From G963422275 sp963422275 (GTDB lineage Bacteria; Pseudomonadota; Alphaproteobacteria; Rhodobacterales; Rhodobacteraceae): a stretch of 64,000 nucleotides of DNA. The position numbers and the translations under genes are program-made. This document shows positions 8,532 through 17,202 of this stretch, in pieces. The stretch is taken from contig OY729418.1 in the NCBI GenBank assembly GCA_963422275.1, positions 3,410,001-3,474,000 on the forward strand, in the 5' to 3' direction. How positions within the stretch are numbered: the first letter of the stretch is position 1; each line of letters begins with the position of its first letter. The notes under the pieces were generated by a model. That model had not been told where the DNA came from, did not search any database, and was given only the letters and a program-made list of their open reading frames with translations.

Positions 8532-9458
8532 ATGAGACAAGTCTTGAAACTGTTATTTTTTGCAGCGACGCTTGCGGTCGCTTCCGCCGTGAACGCAGCG
8601 ACGATTATCGTCGTCTCGCATGGCCAAGCCAGCGACCCGTTCTGGTCTGTGGTCAAGAACGGCGTGGAAAAGGCAGCCGAGCATACGGGCGCGGATGTAT
8701 CATACCGGGCGCCAGAAACATTTGACATGGTTGCAATGAGCCAGTTGATCGATGCGGCGGTGAATCAGGAACCTGACGGTCTGGTTGTTTCGATACCCGA
8801 TGCCGACGCGCTTGGCCCGTCAATCGAGAAGGCCGTTGCGGCTGGAATTCCCGTGATTTCCATGAATTCGGGATCCGATGTAGCCAAGAGCCTCGGTGCA
8901 TTGCTGCATGTCGGTCAGGACGAATTCGATGCCGGTAATGCCGCAGGCGAGAAACTCGCATCGATGGGTGGAACCAAGGCTATCTGCGTCAACCACGAAG
9001 TGGGCAATGTCGCTTTGGATCTGAGGTGTGCCGGATTCGCGGAAGGTTTCGGGGGCAACGTTAAAGTGCTTCCGACCTCAAACGATCCGTCCGAGATCGA
9101 GGCGAAGGTCAAGGCCGCTCTCGATTCCGACCCAGACATTGACACGGTGATGGCACTGGGCGCGAGCTTGTCTGGAGAGGCATCCGCCGCGGCCGTGCAG
9201 AATTCAGGACGGGGCAGCGATGTGCATGTCGCATCATTCGATTTGTCAGCGAGTTTTCTTGAGTCCATTGTTGCAGGTGAGGCTGCGTTCGGGATCGATC
9301 AACAACAGTATCTCCAAGGGTACCTTCCAGTCGTTTTCCTTGCTCTTCACGCGGAATACGGTCTGGTTCCCGGCGGCGATGTTCCCTCGGGCCCGAACCT
9401 AATCACGGCCGACAAGGCGGGACAGGTTGTCGAGCTTTCTGCGATGGGAATCAGGTAA
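8532..9458 (+). CDS. ABC transporter substrate-binding protein (sugar type, periplasmic)
   Basis: A 308-aa protein of the type-1 periplasmic binding fold (ribose/galactose/inositol-like). Residues 1-22 are a signal peptide (MRQVLK, hydrophobic LLFFAATLAVASAV, cleavage after NAA/AT). The mature start TIIVVSHGQASDPFWSVVKNG is the usual first strand and helix of this class. NQEPDGLVVSIPD and GIPVISMNSGS are the ligand-cleft strands. It leads a three-gene operon with a permease and an ATPase. A tight GC hairpin follows its stop, as often seen where the binding protein is made in excess. Ligand unknown: ribose-, fructose- or inositol-type sugars are likeliest from the family, and nothing nearby decides. 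Confidence 0.88.
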   Translation: MRQVLKLLFFAATLAVASAVNAATIIVVSHGQASDPFWSVVKNGVEKAAEHTGADVSYRAPETFDMVAMSQLIDAAVNQEPDGLVVSIPDADALGPSIEKAVAAGIPVISMNSGSDVAKSLGALLHVGQDEFDAGNAAGEKLASMGGTKAICVNHEVGNVALDLRCAGFAEGFGGNVKVLPTSNDPSEIEAKVKAALDSDPDIDTVMALGASLSGEASAAAVQNSGRGSDVHVASFDLSASFLESIVAGEAAFGIDQQQYLQGYLPVVFLALHAEYGLVPGGDVPSGPNLITADKAGQVVELSAMGIR

Positions 9459-9485
9459 ACGCGGAATCTGAGCAAATTGAATTAT

Positions 9486-9504
9486 GGGGCGGCATTGCCG
9501 CCCC
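9486..9504 (+). promoter_or_regulatory. Intercistronic GC hairpin after the binding-protein gene
   Basis: ggggcggca-t-tgccgcccc, a perfect 9-bp inverted repeat with a minimal loop, 27 bp after the stop codon and 24 bp before the next gene. No T-run follows, so full termination is unlikely. It fits an mRNA-stabilising or partial-attenuation hairpin that raises the binding protein over the membrane parts. Confidence 0.7.
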
Positions 9505-9528
9505 TAAACCAACGCGAAGGAAGGTACT

Positions 9529-10635
9529 ATGGTTGCTGAAACGGAAAACAGTTCCGATGAGCGCCTGAAGCAAATCTCGCTGATGGCGAGACTTATGAAA
9601 CGCCCGGAACTCGGAGCGATTGCCGGTGTAGTTCTTGTTACTGTCTTCTTTCTGTTCACTGCCGACCGCACGATGTTCACACTAGCTGGATTCATGAACT
9701 TCATGTCTCCGGCAGCCCAGCTTGGGATTCTGGCCATAGGTGCGGCGCTCCTGATGATTGGCGGCGAATTCGATCTATCGGTGGGATCAATGGTGGCCTT
9801 TACCGGGTTGTTCTTTGGCGCCTGCGTGGTAACTTTTGGAATTCCGCTCATTCTTGCCATACCGGCGACGCTCGTATTTGCGGCGCTCGTCGGCTCCATA
9901 AACGGGCAGATCGTGATTCGAACCGGCCTGCCTTCATTCATCGTGACGCTTGGCTTTCTCTTCATTTTTCGAGGCCTCTCGCTGGTCGGTCTTAAGGCCG
10001 CGACCGGAGGGTCGACCCAGCTTCGTGGAGTTCGGGATGCCGTGGAGGGTAGCATATTGGCCAAATTCTTTAGCGGCGATGCCTTTCCGGGCTTGTTCGT
10101 GTGGCTGGCGGACAGAGGCATGATTAGCACGTTCAAGAACGGAACCCCCAAGGTGCAGGGCATTCCGGTGGAGATCATCTGGTTCATCATTCTTGCGGTT
10201 GCGGCGACTTACGTCTTGCTGAGAACACCAGTCGGGAACTGGATTTTCGCATCTGGAGGCGACGCAAACGCAGCGTCGAATTCAGGCGTTCCAGTGAAGA
10301 AAGTGAAGCTTGCCTTGTTCATGCTCACGGCGACATGTGCCGCGCTTGTGGCGATCATCACTGTCTTGGACTCCGGTTCGACCGATGCGAGGCGCGGGTT
10401 TCAAAAGGAGTTCGAGGCGATCATCGCCGCTGTGATTGGCGGTTGCTTGCTCACCGGGGGGTATGGATCTGCGATCGGTGCTTTCTTCGGTGCTATTATT
10501 TTCGGGATGGTGCTGATCGGGCTGACTTACACCCAAATCGATTCTGACTGGTATCTTGTGTTCCTTGGCGGAATGCTCTTGATCGCCGTGTTGTTCAACA
10601 ACATGATCCGCAAGCGTGTTACAGGGGAGCGTTGA
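9529..10635 (+). CDS. ABC transporter permease (sugar type)
   Basis: A 368-aa integral membrane protein of the BPD_transp_2 family (RbsC/FrcC class). About 8-10 hydrophobic helices are visible, starting at PELGAIAGVVLVTVFFLF. The class signature MIGGEFDLSVGSMVAFTGL is at about residues 78-96, followed by NGQIVIRTGLPSFIVTLGFL. The loop GGDANAASNSGVPVKKVKL is the coupling segment that meets the ATPase. The ATG is preceded by GAAGGA. The gene ends one base before the ATPase start. It transports the ligand of the upstream binding protein. Confidence 0.92.
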   Translation: MVAETENSSDERLKQISLMARLMKRPELGAIAGVVLVTVFFLFTADRTMFTLAGFMNFMSPAAQLGILAIGAALLMIGGEFDLSVGSMVAFTGLFFGACVVTFGIPLILAIPATLVFAALVGSINGQIVIRTGLPSFIVTLGFLFIFRGLSLVGLKAATGGSTQLRGVRDAVEGSILAKFFSGDAFPGLFVWLADRGMISTFKNGTPKVQGIPVEIIWFIILAVAATYVLLRTPVGNWIFASGGDANAASNSGVPVKKVKLALFMLTATCAALVAIITVLDSGSTDARRGFQKEFEAIIAAVIGGCLLTGGYGSAIGAFFGAIIFGMVLIGLTYTQIDSDWYLVFLGGMLLIAVLFNNMIRKRVTGER

Positions 10636-10636
10636 G

Positions 10637-11416
10637 ATGAATGATCCAATTGTTGACATGAAAAACATCGAGAAGCATTTTGGAAATGTCATTGCGCTTG
10701 CCGGAGTTTCATTTGATGTTTGCGCAGGCGAGTGTCACTGCCTTCTCGGGGACAATGGCGCCGGAAAATCCACTTTCATCAAGACCATGGCGGGCGTTCA
10801 CCAACCTACCAAGGGCGAGATGTACGTTGACGGCTTCAAAACCGAGTTCGCTAATCCAAGGGAAGCCATGGCTGCCGGTATCGCGACTGTCTACCAAGAT
10901 CTCGCAATGATTCCGCTTATGTCGGTCACGCGAAACTTCTTCATGGGCCGGGAGCCATCGAAGGGCAAAGGAATTTTCAAGCGTTACGATTCGAAGCGGG
11001 CGGCGGATATCACCATGACTGAGATGGGGAAGATGGGAATCAATCTTCGCGAACCGGATCAGGCAGTGGGGACGCTGTCCGGCGGTGAGCGCCAGACTGT
11101 CGCAATCTCCCGAGCAGTGTATTTCGGCGCTAAGGTACTCATTCTCGATGAGCCGACCTCCGCGCTTGGCGTACGCCAGACCGCGAATGTCCTTGCCACT
11201 GTTGACCGCGTGCGCAAGCATGGCATCGGAGTAGTGCTCATAACACACAATGTCCGTCATGCATTGGCGGTGGGTGACCGGTTTACGGTACTAAACCGCG
11301 GCAAGACTTTGGGCACGGCCAATCGCGGCGAGATCGCTCCAGAGGAACTACAGGAATTAATGGCGGGTGGTCAGGAAATGGCCGAACTTGAGGAGTCGCT
11401 TGGAAAGACGGTTTGA
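10637..11416 (+). CDS. ABC transporter ATP-binding protein (sugar type)
   Basis: A 259-aa single-domain ATPase that powers the sugar importer. Walker A GDNGAGKST (about residue 38), Q-loop VYQDLAMIP, signature LSGGERQTVAIS, Walker B VLILDEPTSALG and switch His in LITHNVRHA are all intact. RbsA-type proteins are usually double-length, but FrcA-type partners are single-domain like this one. The ATG at 10637 directly follows the permease stop, with AGGGGAG ten bases upstream; an in-frame TTG seven codons earlier lies inside the permease gene. Confidence 0.92.
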   Translation: MNDPIVDMKNIEKHFGNVIALAGVSFDVCAGECHCLLGDNGAGKSTFIKTMAGVHQPTKGEMYVDGFKTEFANPREAMAAGIATVYQDLAMIPLMSVTRNFFMGREPSKGKGIFKRYDSKRAADITMTEMGKMGINLREPDQAVGTLSGGERQTVAISRAVYFGAKVLILDEPTSALGVRQTANVLATVDRVRKHGIGVVLITHNVRHALAVGDRFTVLNRGKTLGTANRGEIAPEELQELMAGGQEMAELEESLGKTV

Positions 11417-11624
11417 CCGATGCCGCGTGCGGGAGAAAATTTCACACGCGGTCAATCGCACTGCTCGTTACTGTCTTGCATAACCTGCGCGGGATTGCAT
11501 GGCCAAGCAAGTCTTTTCGGTCGCTCTAGTGCACCGCAAGAGCCGTTTCATGCCGTTACGGCTTTGGGGTGCGGATCGCACAGGTCAAATCCTGCGCTCG
11601 AGCCTGACTATCGTTTCGGATGCT

Positions 11625-13520
11625 TCAGCTGACTTTTGGATAGCCCAGCGAGTGCAAGGACATGGCAATTTCACCAAGTATTTCTGGGTCGTCGATTGTG
11701 GCCGGGGCATTGTATTCCACTCCGTCCGCAATCTTGACCATTATTGCCCGCAGAATTTTTCCCGAACGTGTTTTGGGAAGGCGGTTCACGACAACTGCCT
11801 GCTTGAACGCCGCAACCGGGCCGATTTTCTCGCGCACGAGGGCGACGCACTCGGCGGCGACCTCGGAAGGGGCCTTTCTGGCACCTGAATTCAAGCATAA
11901 AAATCCGACCGGCAATTGCCCCTTCAGTGAATCGGACACTCCAATCACGGCGCATTCCGCAACATCGGGGTGACTGGCGAGCACTTCCTCCATGCCACCA
12001 GTTGAAAGACGGTGACCGGCAACATTGATCACATCGTCAGTGCGGGCCATGATGTAGATGTAGTCGTCTTCGTCCATGTACCCTGCATCGCCGGTGCTGT
12101 AGAATCCGGGAAAATCGCTCAGGTAGCTGTCCCGAAATCGCTGATCAGCGTTCCACAGGGTAGGTAGATTTCCGGGCGGAAGCGGGAGCTTGACAGCAAT
12201 CGATCCCAACTGACCGCGTGGCATCTCCTCTCCGTCCACGTCAAGCACGCGCAAGTCGTAGCCTGGCATCGCGACATAGGCTGAACCCGGTTTAACCTTC
12301 AGCATCTCGATTCCCATCGGATTGCCCGCAATCGCCCATCCGGTTTCGGTTTGCCACCAATGGTCAATCACCGGGATTTCGAGGTGGCTCTCCGCCCATG
12401 CGATAGTATCGGGGTCGGCCCTTTCACCAGCAAGAAAAAGTGTCCGCAAAGACGACAGGTCGTAATCGCTCAAAAGCCGTCCTTCCGGGTCCTCCCGCTT
12501 GATCGCACGGAAGGCGGTCGGGGCTGTGAACATGGCCTTAACTCCATGTTCAGAGATAACTCGCCAGAACGCGCCTGCATGGGGCGTTCCCACGGGCTTG
12601 CCTTCGTAGATGACTGAAGTGTTTCCATGAAACAATGGCGCGTAGCAGATGTACGAATGACCGACGACCCATCCCACGTCGGAAGCTGACCAGAACACCT
12701 CGCCTGGATTGACGTCGTATATGTTCTTCATCGTCCAGCGGAGAGCGACAAGATGACCGCCAGTCTGGCGTACGACGCCTTTTGGAGAGCCTGTCGTTCC
12801 GGAGGTGTAGAGTATGTAAGCCGGATGGCTTCCCTCCACGGGGACGCACTCCGCATGTTCGGCGCCATCTATGAAGGCGCTCCATTCGATGTCCCGACCC
12901 GCTTGCAGAGGAGCCTCGACCATTTCGCGCTGAAGGATGACGCAGAATTCGGGCTTGTGGCTCGACAGCGAGATTGCTTCGTCAAGCAGCGGCTTATAAT
13001 GAACAACGCGACCTGGCTCGATCCCGCATGATGCGGCAATCACGCATTTGGGCTTTGCGTCAATAATTCTGATCGAGAGCTCGTTGGCAGCGAAACCGCC
13101 GAATACAACGGAATGCACTGCGCCAAGCCTCGCGCAGGCAAGCATGGCAACGATCGCCTCGGGAACCATGGGCATGTAGATGACAACGCGGTCACCCATT
13201 TCAATGCCCCGAGATTTAAGTGCCCCGGCAAGCAAGGACACACGCTCAAGCAATTCACCGTAAGTTATCTTCGTGACTGATTCCGTGACCGGACTGTCGT
13301 GAATCAGTGCAAGCTGACTTGCCCTTCCGCTCGCCACATGCCTGTCAACTGCGTTCCAGCACGCATTCACCTGACCGTCGTTGAACCAGGAATAGTGCGG
13401 CGCTTGTTCGCTAAATAGCGCTCTTGAAGGTTTCTTGACCCAATCAACATCTTCGGCAATCTTCATCCAGAACGCCTCGGAGTCCGTTTTCCAGCTCTCA
13501 TAAATTTTTCGGTATGTCAT
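11625..13520 (-). CDS. prpE: Propionyl-CoA synthetase
   Basis: Activates propionate (and some acetate) with ATP and CoA to propionyl-CoA. The 631-aa length matches PrpE. Features: N-terminal ACAS segment with YSWFNDGQVNACWNAVDRH, the AMP-binding P-loop ILYTSGTTGSPKGVVRQTGG (about residues 237-256), DVGWVVGHSYICYAPL and EGKPVGTP (PrpE-type rather than Acs wording), WWQTETGW, the hinge STGDAGYMDEDDYIYIMART, and the acetylated Lys in TRSGKILR near the C-terminus. The start overlaps the stop of a small upstream ORF by 4 bp. Products would enter the propionyl-CoA route ending in the mutase at the left edge of the window. Confidence 0.95.
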   Translation of the reverse strand: MTYRKIYESWKTDSEAFWMKIAEDVDWVKKPSRALFSEQAPHYSWFNDGQVNACWNAVDRHVASGRASQLALIHDSPVTESVTKITYGELLERVSLLAGALKSRGIEMGDRVVIYMPMVPEAIVAMLACARLGAVHSVVFGGFAANELSIRIIDAKPKCVIAASCGIEPGRVVHYKPLLDEAISLSSHKPEFCVILQREMVEAPLQAGRDIEWSAFIDGAEHAECVPVEGSHPAYILYTSGTTGSPKGVVRQTGGHLVALRWTMKNIYDVNPGEVFWSASDVGWVVGHSYICYAPLFHGNTSVIYEGKPVGTPHAGAFWRVISEHGVKAMFTAPTAFRAIKREDPEGRLLSDYDLSSLRTLFLAGERADPDTIAWAESHLEIPVIDHWWQTETGWAIAGNPMGIEMLKVKPGSAYVAMPGYDLRVLDVDGEEMPRGQLGSIAVKLPLPPGNLPTLWNADQRFRDSYLSDFPGFYSTGDAGYMDEDDYIYIMARTDDVINVAGHRLSTGGMEEVLASHPDVAECAVIGVSDSLKGQLPVGFLCLNSGARKAPSEVAAECVALVREKIGPVAAFKQAVVVNRLPKTRSGKILRAIMVKIADGVEYNAPATIDDPEILGEIAMSLHSLGYPKVS

Positions 13521-13792
13521 GCTTTAATCCCCTTGCATTCGCCCCGGGTGACCAAGCGTCCGGCGAGTACTCCGTATTCAGGAATTCGCACGGTCGCAGA
13601 AGGCATCGCAATATGCACCTTGTTCCTCTGCCCAACAAGCAGTGGCTTAACCTCCAGTCCGCCACATACCTGTTTGAGCGATTTATTGATTGACCTGTCA
13701 AGTGTTTCGCGCATCCGTCGTGCGAAATTAATCTTCAGGCGCCAAACTGAGAATAAAAGTAACTTCTGGCTCCAATCCAAAGCAGCGGACAT
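13517..13792 (-). CDS. Small hypothetical protein overlapping prpE
   Basis: A 91-aa frame whose TGA stop shares ATGA with the prpE start, an arrangement typical of translational coupling. The better-looking part begins at a second ATG (MRETLDRSINKSL, about residue 27) and runs through VKPLLVGQRNKVHIAMPSAT to VLAGRLVTRGECKG. It is basic and without membrane segments. I do not recognise a family. No strong ribosome site precedes either ATG. It could be the surviving C-terminus of a larger decayed gene, since the sequence upstream is degraded. Confidence 0.45.
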   Translation of the reverse strand: MSAALDWSQKLLLFSVWRLKINFARRMRETLDRSINKSLKQVCGGLEVKPLLVGQRNKVHIAMPSATVRIPEYGVLAGRLVTRGECKGIKA

Positions 13793-14019
13793 GGCAGGTT
13801 GTGCCGAATACGGTCGTTGCGGTCTGATTCGCTATGCGAGAGGCATTTATCTCAGATCGGCAACAAAGAGAGATTCGTTTTCTGGCATCCTGAGGCTTGG
13901 TGCCGCAACCGGCTGCACCATTCATGGACAGAATCTTGCCAACGTGCTTCAGATGCCAGTGATATTGGCCATATGCTTCGCATACCATGCTGTTGTCCCT
14001 TGCCCTAGATCTTTAAGGC

Positions 14020-14410
14020 CGCGATGGCTGTCGCGTTTATTCGCATGATCTTGTCCACCAACTCGTGGACGATGTCCGCGAGTTTCCTGTGTATTTGATA
14101 GGTTTCACGAAATTCCGGATATCCTTAGGCTCATGGGATCGAAAGCTTCGAGGCGTCCTAGCGGCGGTGTAACGGCAAGACCACTTCTTTCGATCAGTTG
14201 ATAGCTTCTGCCCACCCAACCAGAACGGGCTTGTCTGTCATTTCATCGAAAATCACTTTAGCGGTTATTAGCATGCGCTCGTCTTCGAACTCCGCGGATA
14301 TCAAGCGGCATGAAGTCTTGATTAGGCGTGCGACAGACCAAGGAATCGAGTTCGCGCGGGGCGCTCTAAGCCGCTGATGGGTGGGGCGGCGGAAGCAATC
14401 GCCGCTTCAG
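14020..14410 (-). pseudogene. Possible decayed gene, unknown family
   Basis: One minus-strand frame gives protein-like pieces separated by in-frame stops: RLISAEFEDERMLITAKVIF then DEMTDKPVLVGWAEAIN, stop, SKEVVLPLHRR, stop, and after two more stops YPEFRETYQIHRKLADIVHE then LVDKIMRINATAIAALKI. All pieces stay in the same frame, as expected if a real gene collected nonsense changes. No start codon is evident and I cannot name the family. Chance composition is the alternative. Confidence 0.3.
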
Positions 14411-14558
14411 CGGACGCGCTTGCAACGATCTGAAAATGGCAAGGGTCGACGGTTTTGGGATGAGATACCTGCGGTTAAATCGCAAGCTCTGGCCACGAAG
14501 GACTAGGATCTTTCCGGCGCTGATGTGATTCAATCTTCCAAACAGTGGGAGCTTGAGG

Positions 14559-14668
14559 ATGCAAGGCCGGCACGATCTGACGGATGCGGAATAGGCGATC
14601 ATCTCGCCGTTGTTGCCTGACAAGCCGCGGGGCGTTCCACGGGTGGACGACCGGCGGGTGATCGTTGG
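14559..14668 (+). pseudogene. IS5-type transposase fragment (N-terminus)
   Basis: ATG at 14559 opens MQGRHDLTDAE, then a stop (TAG where Trp is usual), then AIISPLLPDKPRGVPRVDDRRVI. This is the conserved start of IS5-group (DUF4096) transposases: RHDLTDAEW, ISPLLP, KPRGVPRVDDRRV. The sequence departs from the family right after that. No inverted repeats are apparent, so it is a relic. Confidence 0.7.
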
Positions 14669-14928
14669 ACTAACCTCGAGTTTTCCGGCATGGGAAAATC
14701 GTCACAATCCAAAATCGCTTTGGCAAGCAACCGATTCAGAGAGAGATTGCTACTCACGTCCCAATAGAAGCAAAAAATGCGCGCGGTTGACCTCAAATTT
14801 GAAACGAAGTGCAAACTGTTCGAGATGGGTGGAATGCCCGTTCTTGTCGTCGCTCGCCTACAAGTTCCTGCAATACGGGGCATAATGGGGAACTATTTTG
14901 CGTGCATTCGCTGTAATTTTCGAACAAG

Positions 14929-16689
14929 TCATTTGGAGATCTTTAGCACGTGGTCTCGGTTGTTTTTGATGTAGGTCACGGAATTGGCCCCGATCTCAAC
15001 CACCTTCCCACCGTTGAAACGCTGCCCAATTTCGATCTTCACCATTTTTCCCGACGGGAACAGCACTAGCGCTCGTCGGCTGTCTTCGCTGCCGTAGACC
15101 CCAATAAGGTTTAGGTCACCAAGCTCAAGAGCATCTTTCTGGGTTGCTAGTGCTGCTACAACAATACCATTACTGGATCGTTTTCTAGTCGTTGTCGACT
15201 TATTCGAATCACTCTTCGTACGCAGGGACTGGCTGGTCGCTTTCGTGCCCTCGGGTCGGTCAACTGGGCGGAATCCAAATGTGGTAGGGAGGCGAAGTTT
15301 CGCATGTTGCACTGTGTCGGGATTCTTTAGTGGGCGTGCAATGATTTCCAGTTCGAAGTGCGCACCCGAGGCGTCAGGCACGGAACCGTATATCTCATCT
15401 AAGTGAGCCTTCTTCATTCCCGGGTATTGAATCGGCCGTATTAGCCCTCGAAGAACATCCAAGCTGTCACTTTTCCCAGTGACCTCGGATTTCACCAAGC
15501 CTTCGGACTCACCGCTCTTTTTGAGCAGCACACTCGAATGGCCCGACCACCTTAAGGGACGTGGCAACGTTTGTAGACTAGAAGCGCCTGTCCCTGACGC
15601 CAAGCTCTTGGGCATTTCTTCGCGGTCTGGCACCAGCCTCATGCCCTGATGGACCGCGACGCTAGCGCCATTCAAATGGTCGGACGCGTTCGCGTCCCTG
15701 TTTTCCAAGCGTGTAATCTTCGGATTTTTCAGTGGACGCAGGATTTTTGAGAGGTCAGGGCCATCGCTTGCAGGGAGTATTTGCGAGCGGCGAGTGAGAG
15801 CCTCGGTTTCTTGGGCTGGGACCGCTTCAGTGCCAGCTTTTTCAGGCGCGCGGCTCGAGTCAAGAAACGTGCTAAGATAGTCCTGTCGTCTCAATGGCCG
15901 TTGTACTGTCTGAAGATTGGAATTACCTGTTCGCGCGTGCCTGTACTTGGCAATTTCTTCACGGTCTGGCGTCAACTTCAATCCTTGGTGGATTAATGCG
16001 CTGTCGTCTTCAACAAGTTCGATCGAGGATACGCTGGTAGGTTCCATTCGAGCTATCGCCGGGTCTCTCAGAGAGCGCGAAATTGCTGAGGGACTCAGGA
16101 TGTTCCCCGTTGCCGCGAAATCGGAAACTGTGGCCAGTTCGGGAGTGAAGGCGGAACCGTCACTTGCAGGATTCCGGGGCGACCTGAGACGAAAAGGCAC
16201 TTGGGTTGGGGCGAACAACGCATCTGAGCCGGTTTCTACGGATTCATTGCTCTTTCCAATTAACGCACGCACATAGTCTGGCCGTCTTAGTGGGCGCGAT
16301 ATAGCCTCCAGATCAGAATTTGTGGCTCTAAAAGTCAGTCTTTTGGCCAATTCTTTACGATCTGACGTCGAATCTGGAACAAACGATCTTTTGCCAATTT
16401 GGGAGAAATCGGTCTTCTCAGCAATTGACGCGGCCATTTGCGCGAAACGGTTGGTGAGGGGAAGTTCTGTTTGAAACCCCTCGATGGAAAATACTCGCTC
16501 TTCCGGCGGGTCAAGTGGTGGGCCGAAGTTGCTCAGAGGTGCCGCCGCCGCGAAACAGCCAGCGACTTGAACTACAAGGATGACATGCACGACCGAAACT
16601 AGTTTCAGGCACGCAAATTTGGCTGACCAGCAGAACGCCGCGGGATTCCGATCGTGCAAGATATGTTCAGTTACGGTCAAGGTATACAT
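14929..16689 (-). CDS. Secreted/lipid-anchored repeat protein with C-terminal PilP-like domain
   Basis: A 586-aa protein. Residues 27-45 are a hydrophobic export signal ending in VAGC, a possible lipobox with Cys45. Residues about 105-465 carry seven copies of a short motif close to RPL(R/K)xP, at about 132, 204, 263, 317, 377, 418 and 452. The larger unit of about 113 residues is duplicated: HQGLKLTPDREE near 234 and HQGMRLVPDREE near 347 are followed at the same distance by LQTVQRPLRR and LQTLPRPLRW. The last 65 residues (LELGDLNLIGVYGSEDSRRA, then a PSGKMVKIEIGQRFNGGKV strand and YIKNNRDHVLKI) look like the PilP/GspC-type beta domain common in roseobacter proteins of unknown role. The function is not known; an envelope structural or assembly role is an inference. 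It stands alone. Confidence 0.75.
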   Translation of the reverse strand: MYTLTVTEHILHDRNPAAFCWSAKFACLKLVSVVHVILVVQVAGCFAAAAPLSNFGPPLDPPEERVFSIEGFQTELPLTNRFAQMAASIAEKTDFSQIGKRSFVPDSTSDRKELAKRLTFRATNSDLEAISRPLRRPDYVRALIGKSNESVETGSDALFAPTQVPFRLRSPRNPASDGSAFTPELATVSDFAATGNILSPSAISRSLRDPAIARMEPTSVSSIELVEDDSALIHQGLKLTPDREEIAKYRHARTGNSNLQTVQRPLRRQDYLSTFLDSSRAPEKAGTEAVPAQETEALTRRSQILPASDGPDLSKILRPLKNPKITRLENRDANASDHLNGASVAVHQGMRLVPDREEMPKSLASGTGASSLQTLPRPLRWSGHSSVLLKKSGESEGLVKSEVTGKSDSLDVLRGLIRPIQYPGMKKAHLDEIYGSVPDASGAHFELEIIARPLKNPDTVQHAKLRLPTTFGFRPVDRPEGTKATSQSLRTKSDSNKSTTTRKRSSNGIVVAALATQKDALELGDLNLIGVYGSEDSRRALVLFPSGKMVKIEIGQRFNGGKVVEIGANSVTYIKNNRDHVLKISK

Positions 16690-17202
16690 TCTGCTCAGGT
16701 TCCCAATATCTCATCGCGTGCCCCAACTTGTCCACGCCTAACTTGCAGATGCAGGTCTAGATCCATAATTGCCAGTCATATTCGATCAGGCATCGGCAAA
16801 TTAATTTAACCGGTTTTGGCTAGCAAGGCGTCTAAATATCATGATCCGAGCAAGGAAATCGATACTGTGGAAATTTCTTGTAGAAGACTGTTATGAAAGA
16901 TCTTCATCCGGGTCGCGAACATGCAGGCTAATGGGCTTTCGAAATTATCCTGATGCAATCGAGGGAGGGGCAGATGGCACATTTTCAACGTCTTGGAATC
17001 GAACAAGTTAAATTGTTCGATTCCAAGACGTTGAAAAGCAGTTACCTGATTTACAGGCACAGGGCAATGGGAGAAGCGCGAGCATCGAATCGGCCTGCTG
17101 CACCTGAAGTTGAGGATTGACGAGCGATATTGCCCAGTGCATGCGCAGGAGTCCCGTAGAGTTTGCCTTTCTTCTCTGTGTTCGCGATGAGATGAATGGT
17201 TA
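16690..17202. other. Intergenic region with a long perfect hairpin
   Basis: About 510 bp between the repeat protein and an IS remnant. Apart from the 56-bp palindromic structure at 16982-17037 I see no gene, RNA signature or operator. The first 100 bp should hold the promoter of the repeat protein. Confidence 0.5.
16982..17037. repeat. Perfect 25-bp inverted repeat (hairpin, 6-base loop)
   Basis: Arm 16982-17006 begins ttttcaacgtcttgg, the loop is gttaaa, and arm 17013-17037 is the exact complement ending gacgttgaaaa. No T-run follows on either strand and the arms are only moderately GC-rich, so a standard terminator is doubtful. Such a long perfect match must be recent or selected. Confidence 0.85.

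Larger units (their letters stand above)
13793..14928. other. Gene-poor, degraded region
   Basis: About 1.1 kb without an intact gene. It holds a protein-like but stop-interrupted minus-strand frame (14020-14410) and the N-terminal scrap of an IS5-type transposase (14559-14668). The rest shows no coding pattern, RNA gene or clear hairpin. Confidence 0.55.

Noticed and set aside
16982..17037. Hairpin as an ordinary transcription terminator
   Set aside because: No T-run on either strand and the stem is long and not especially GC-rich; kept as a separate finding instead.
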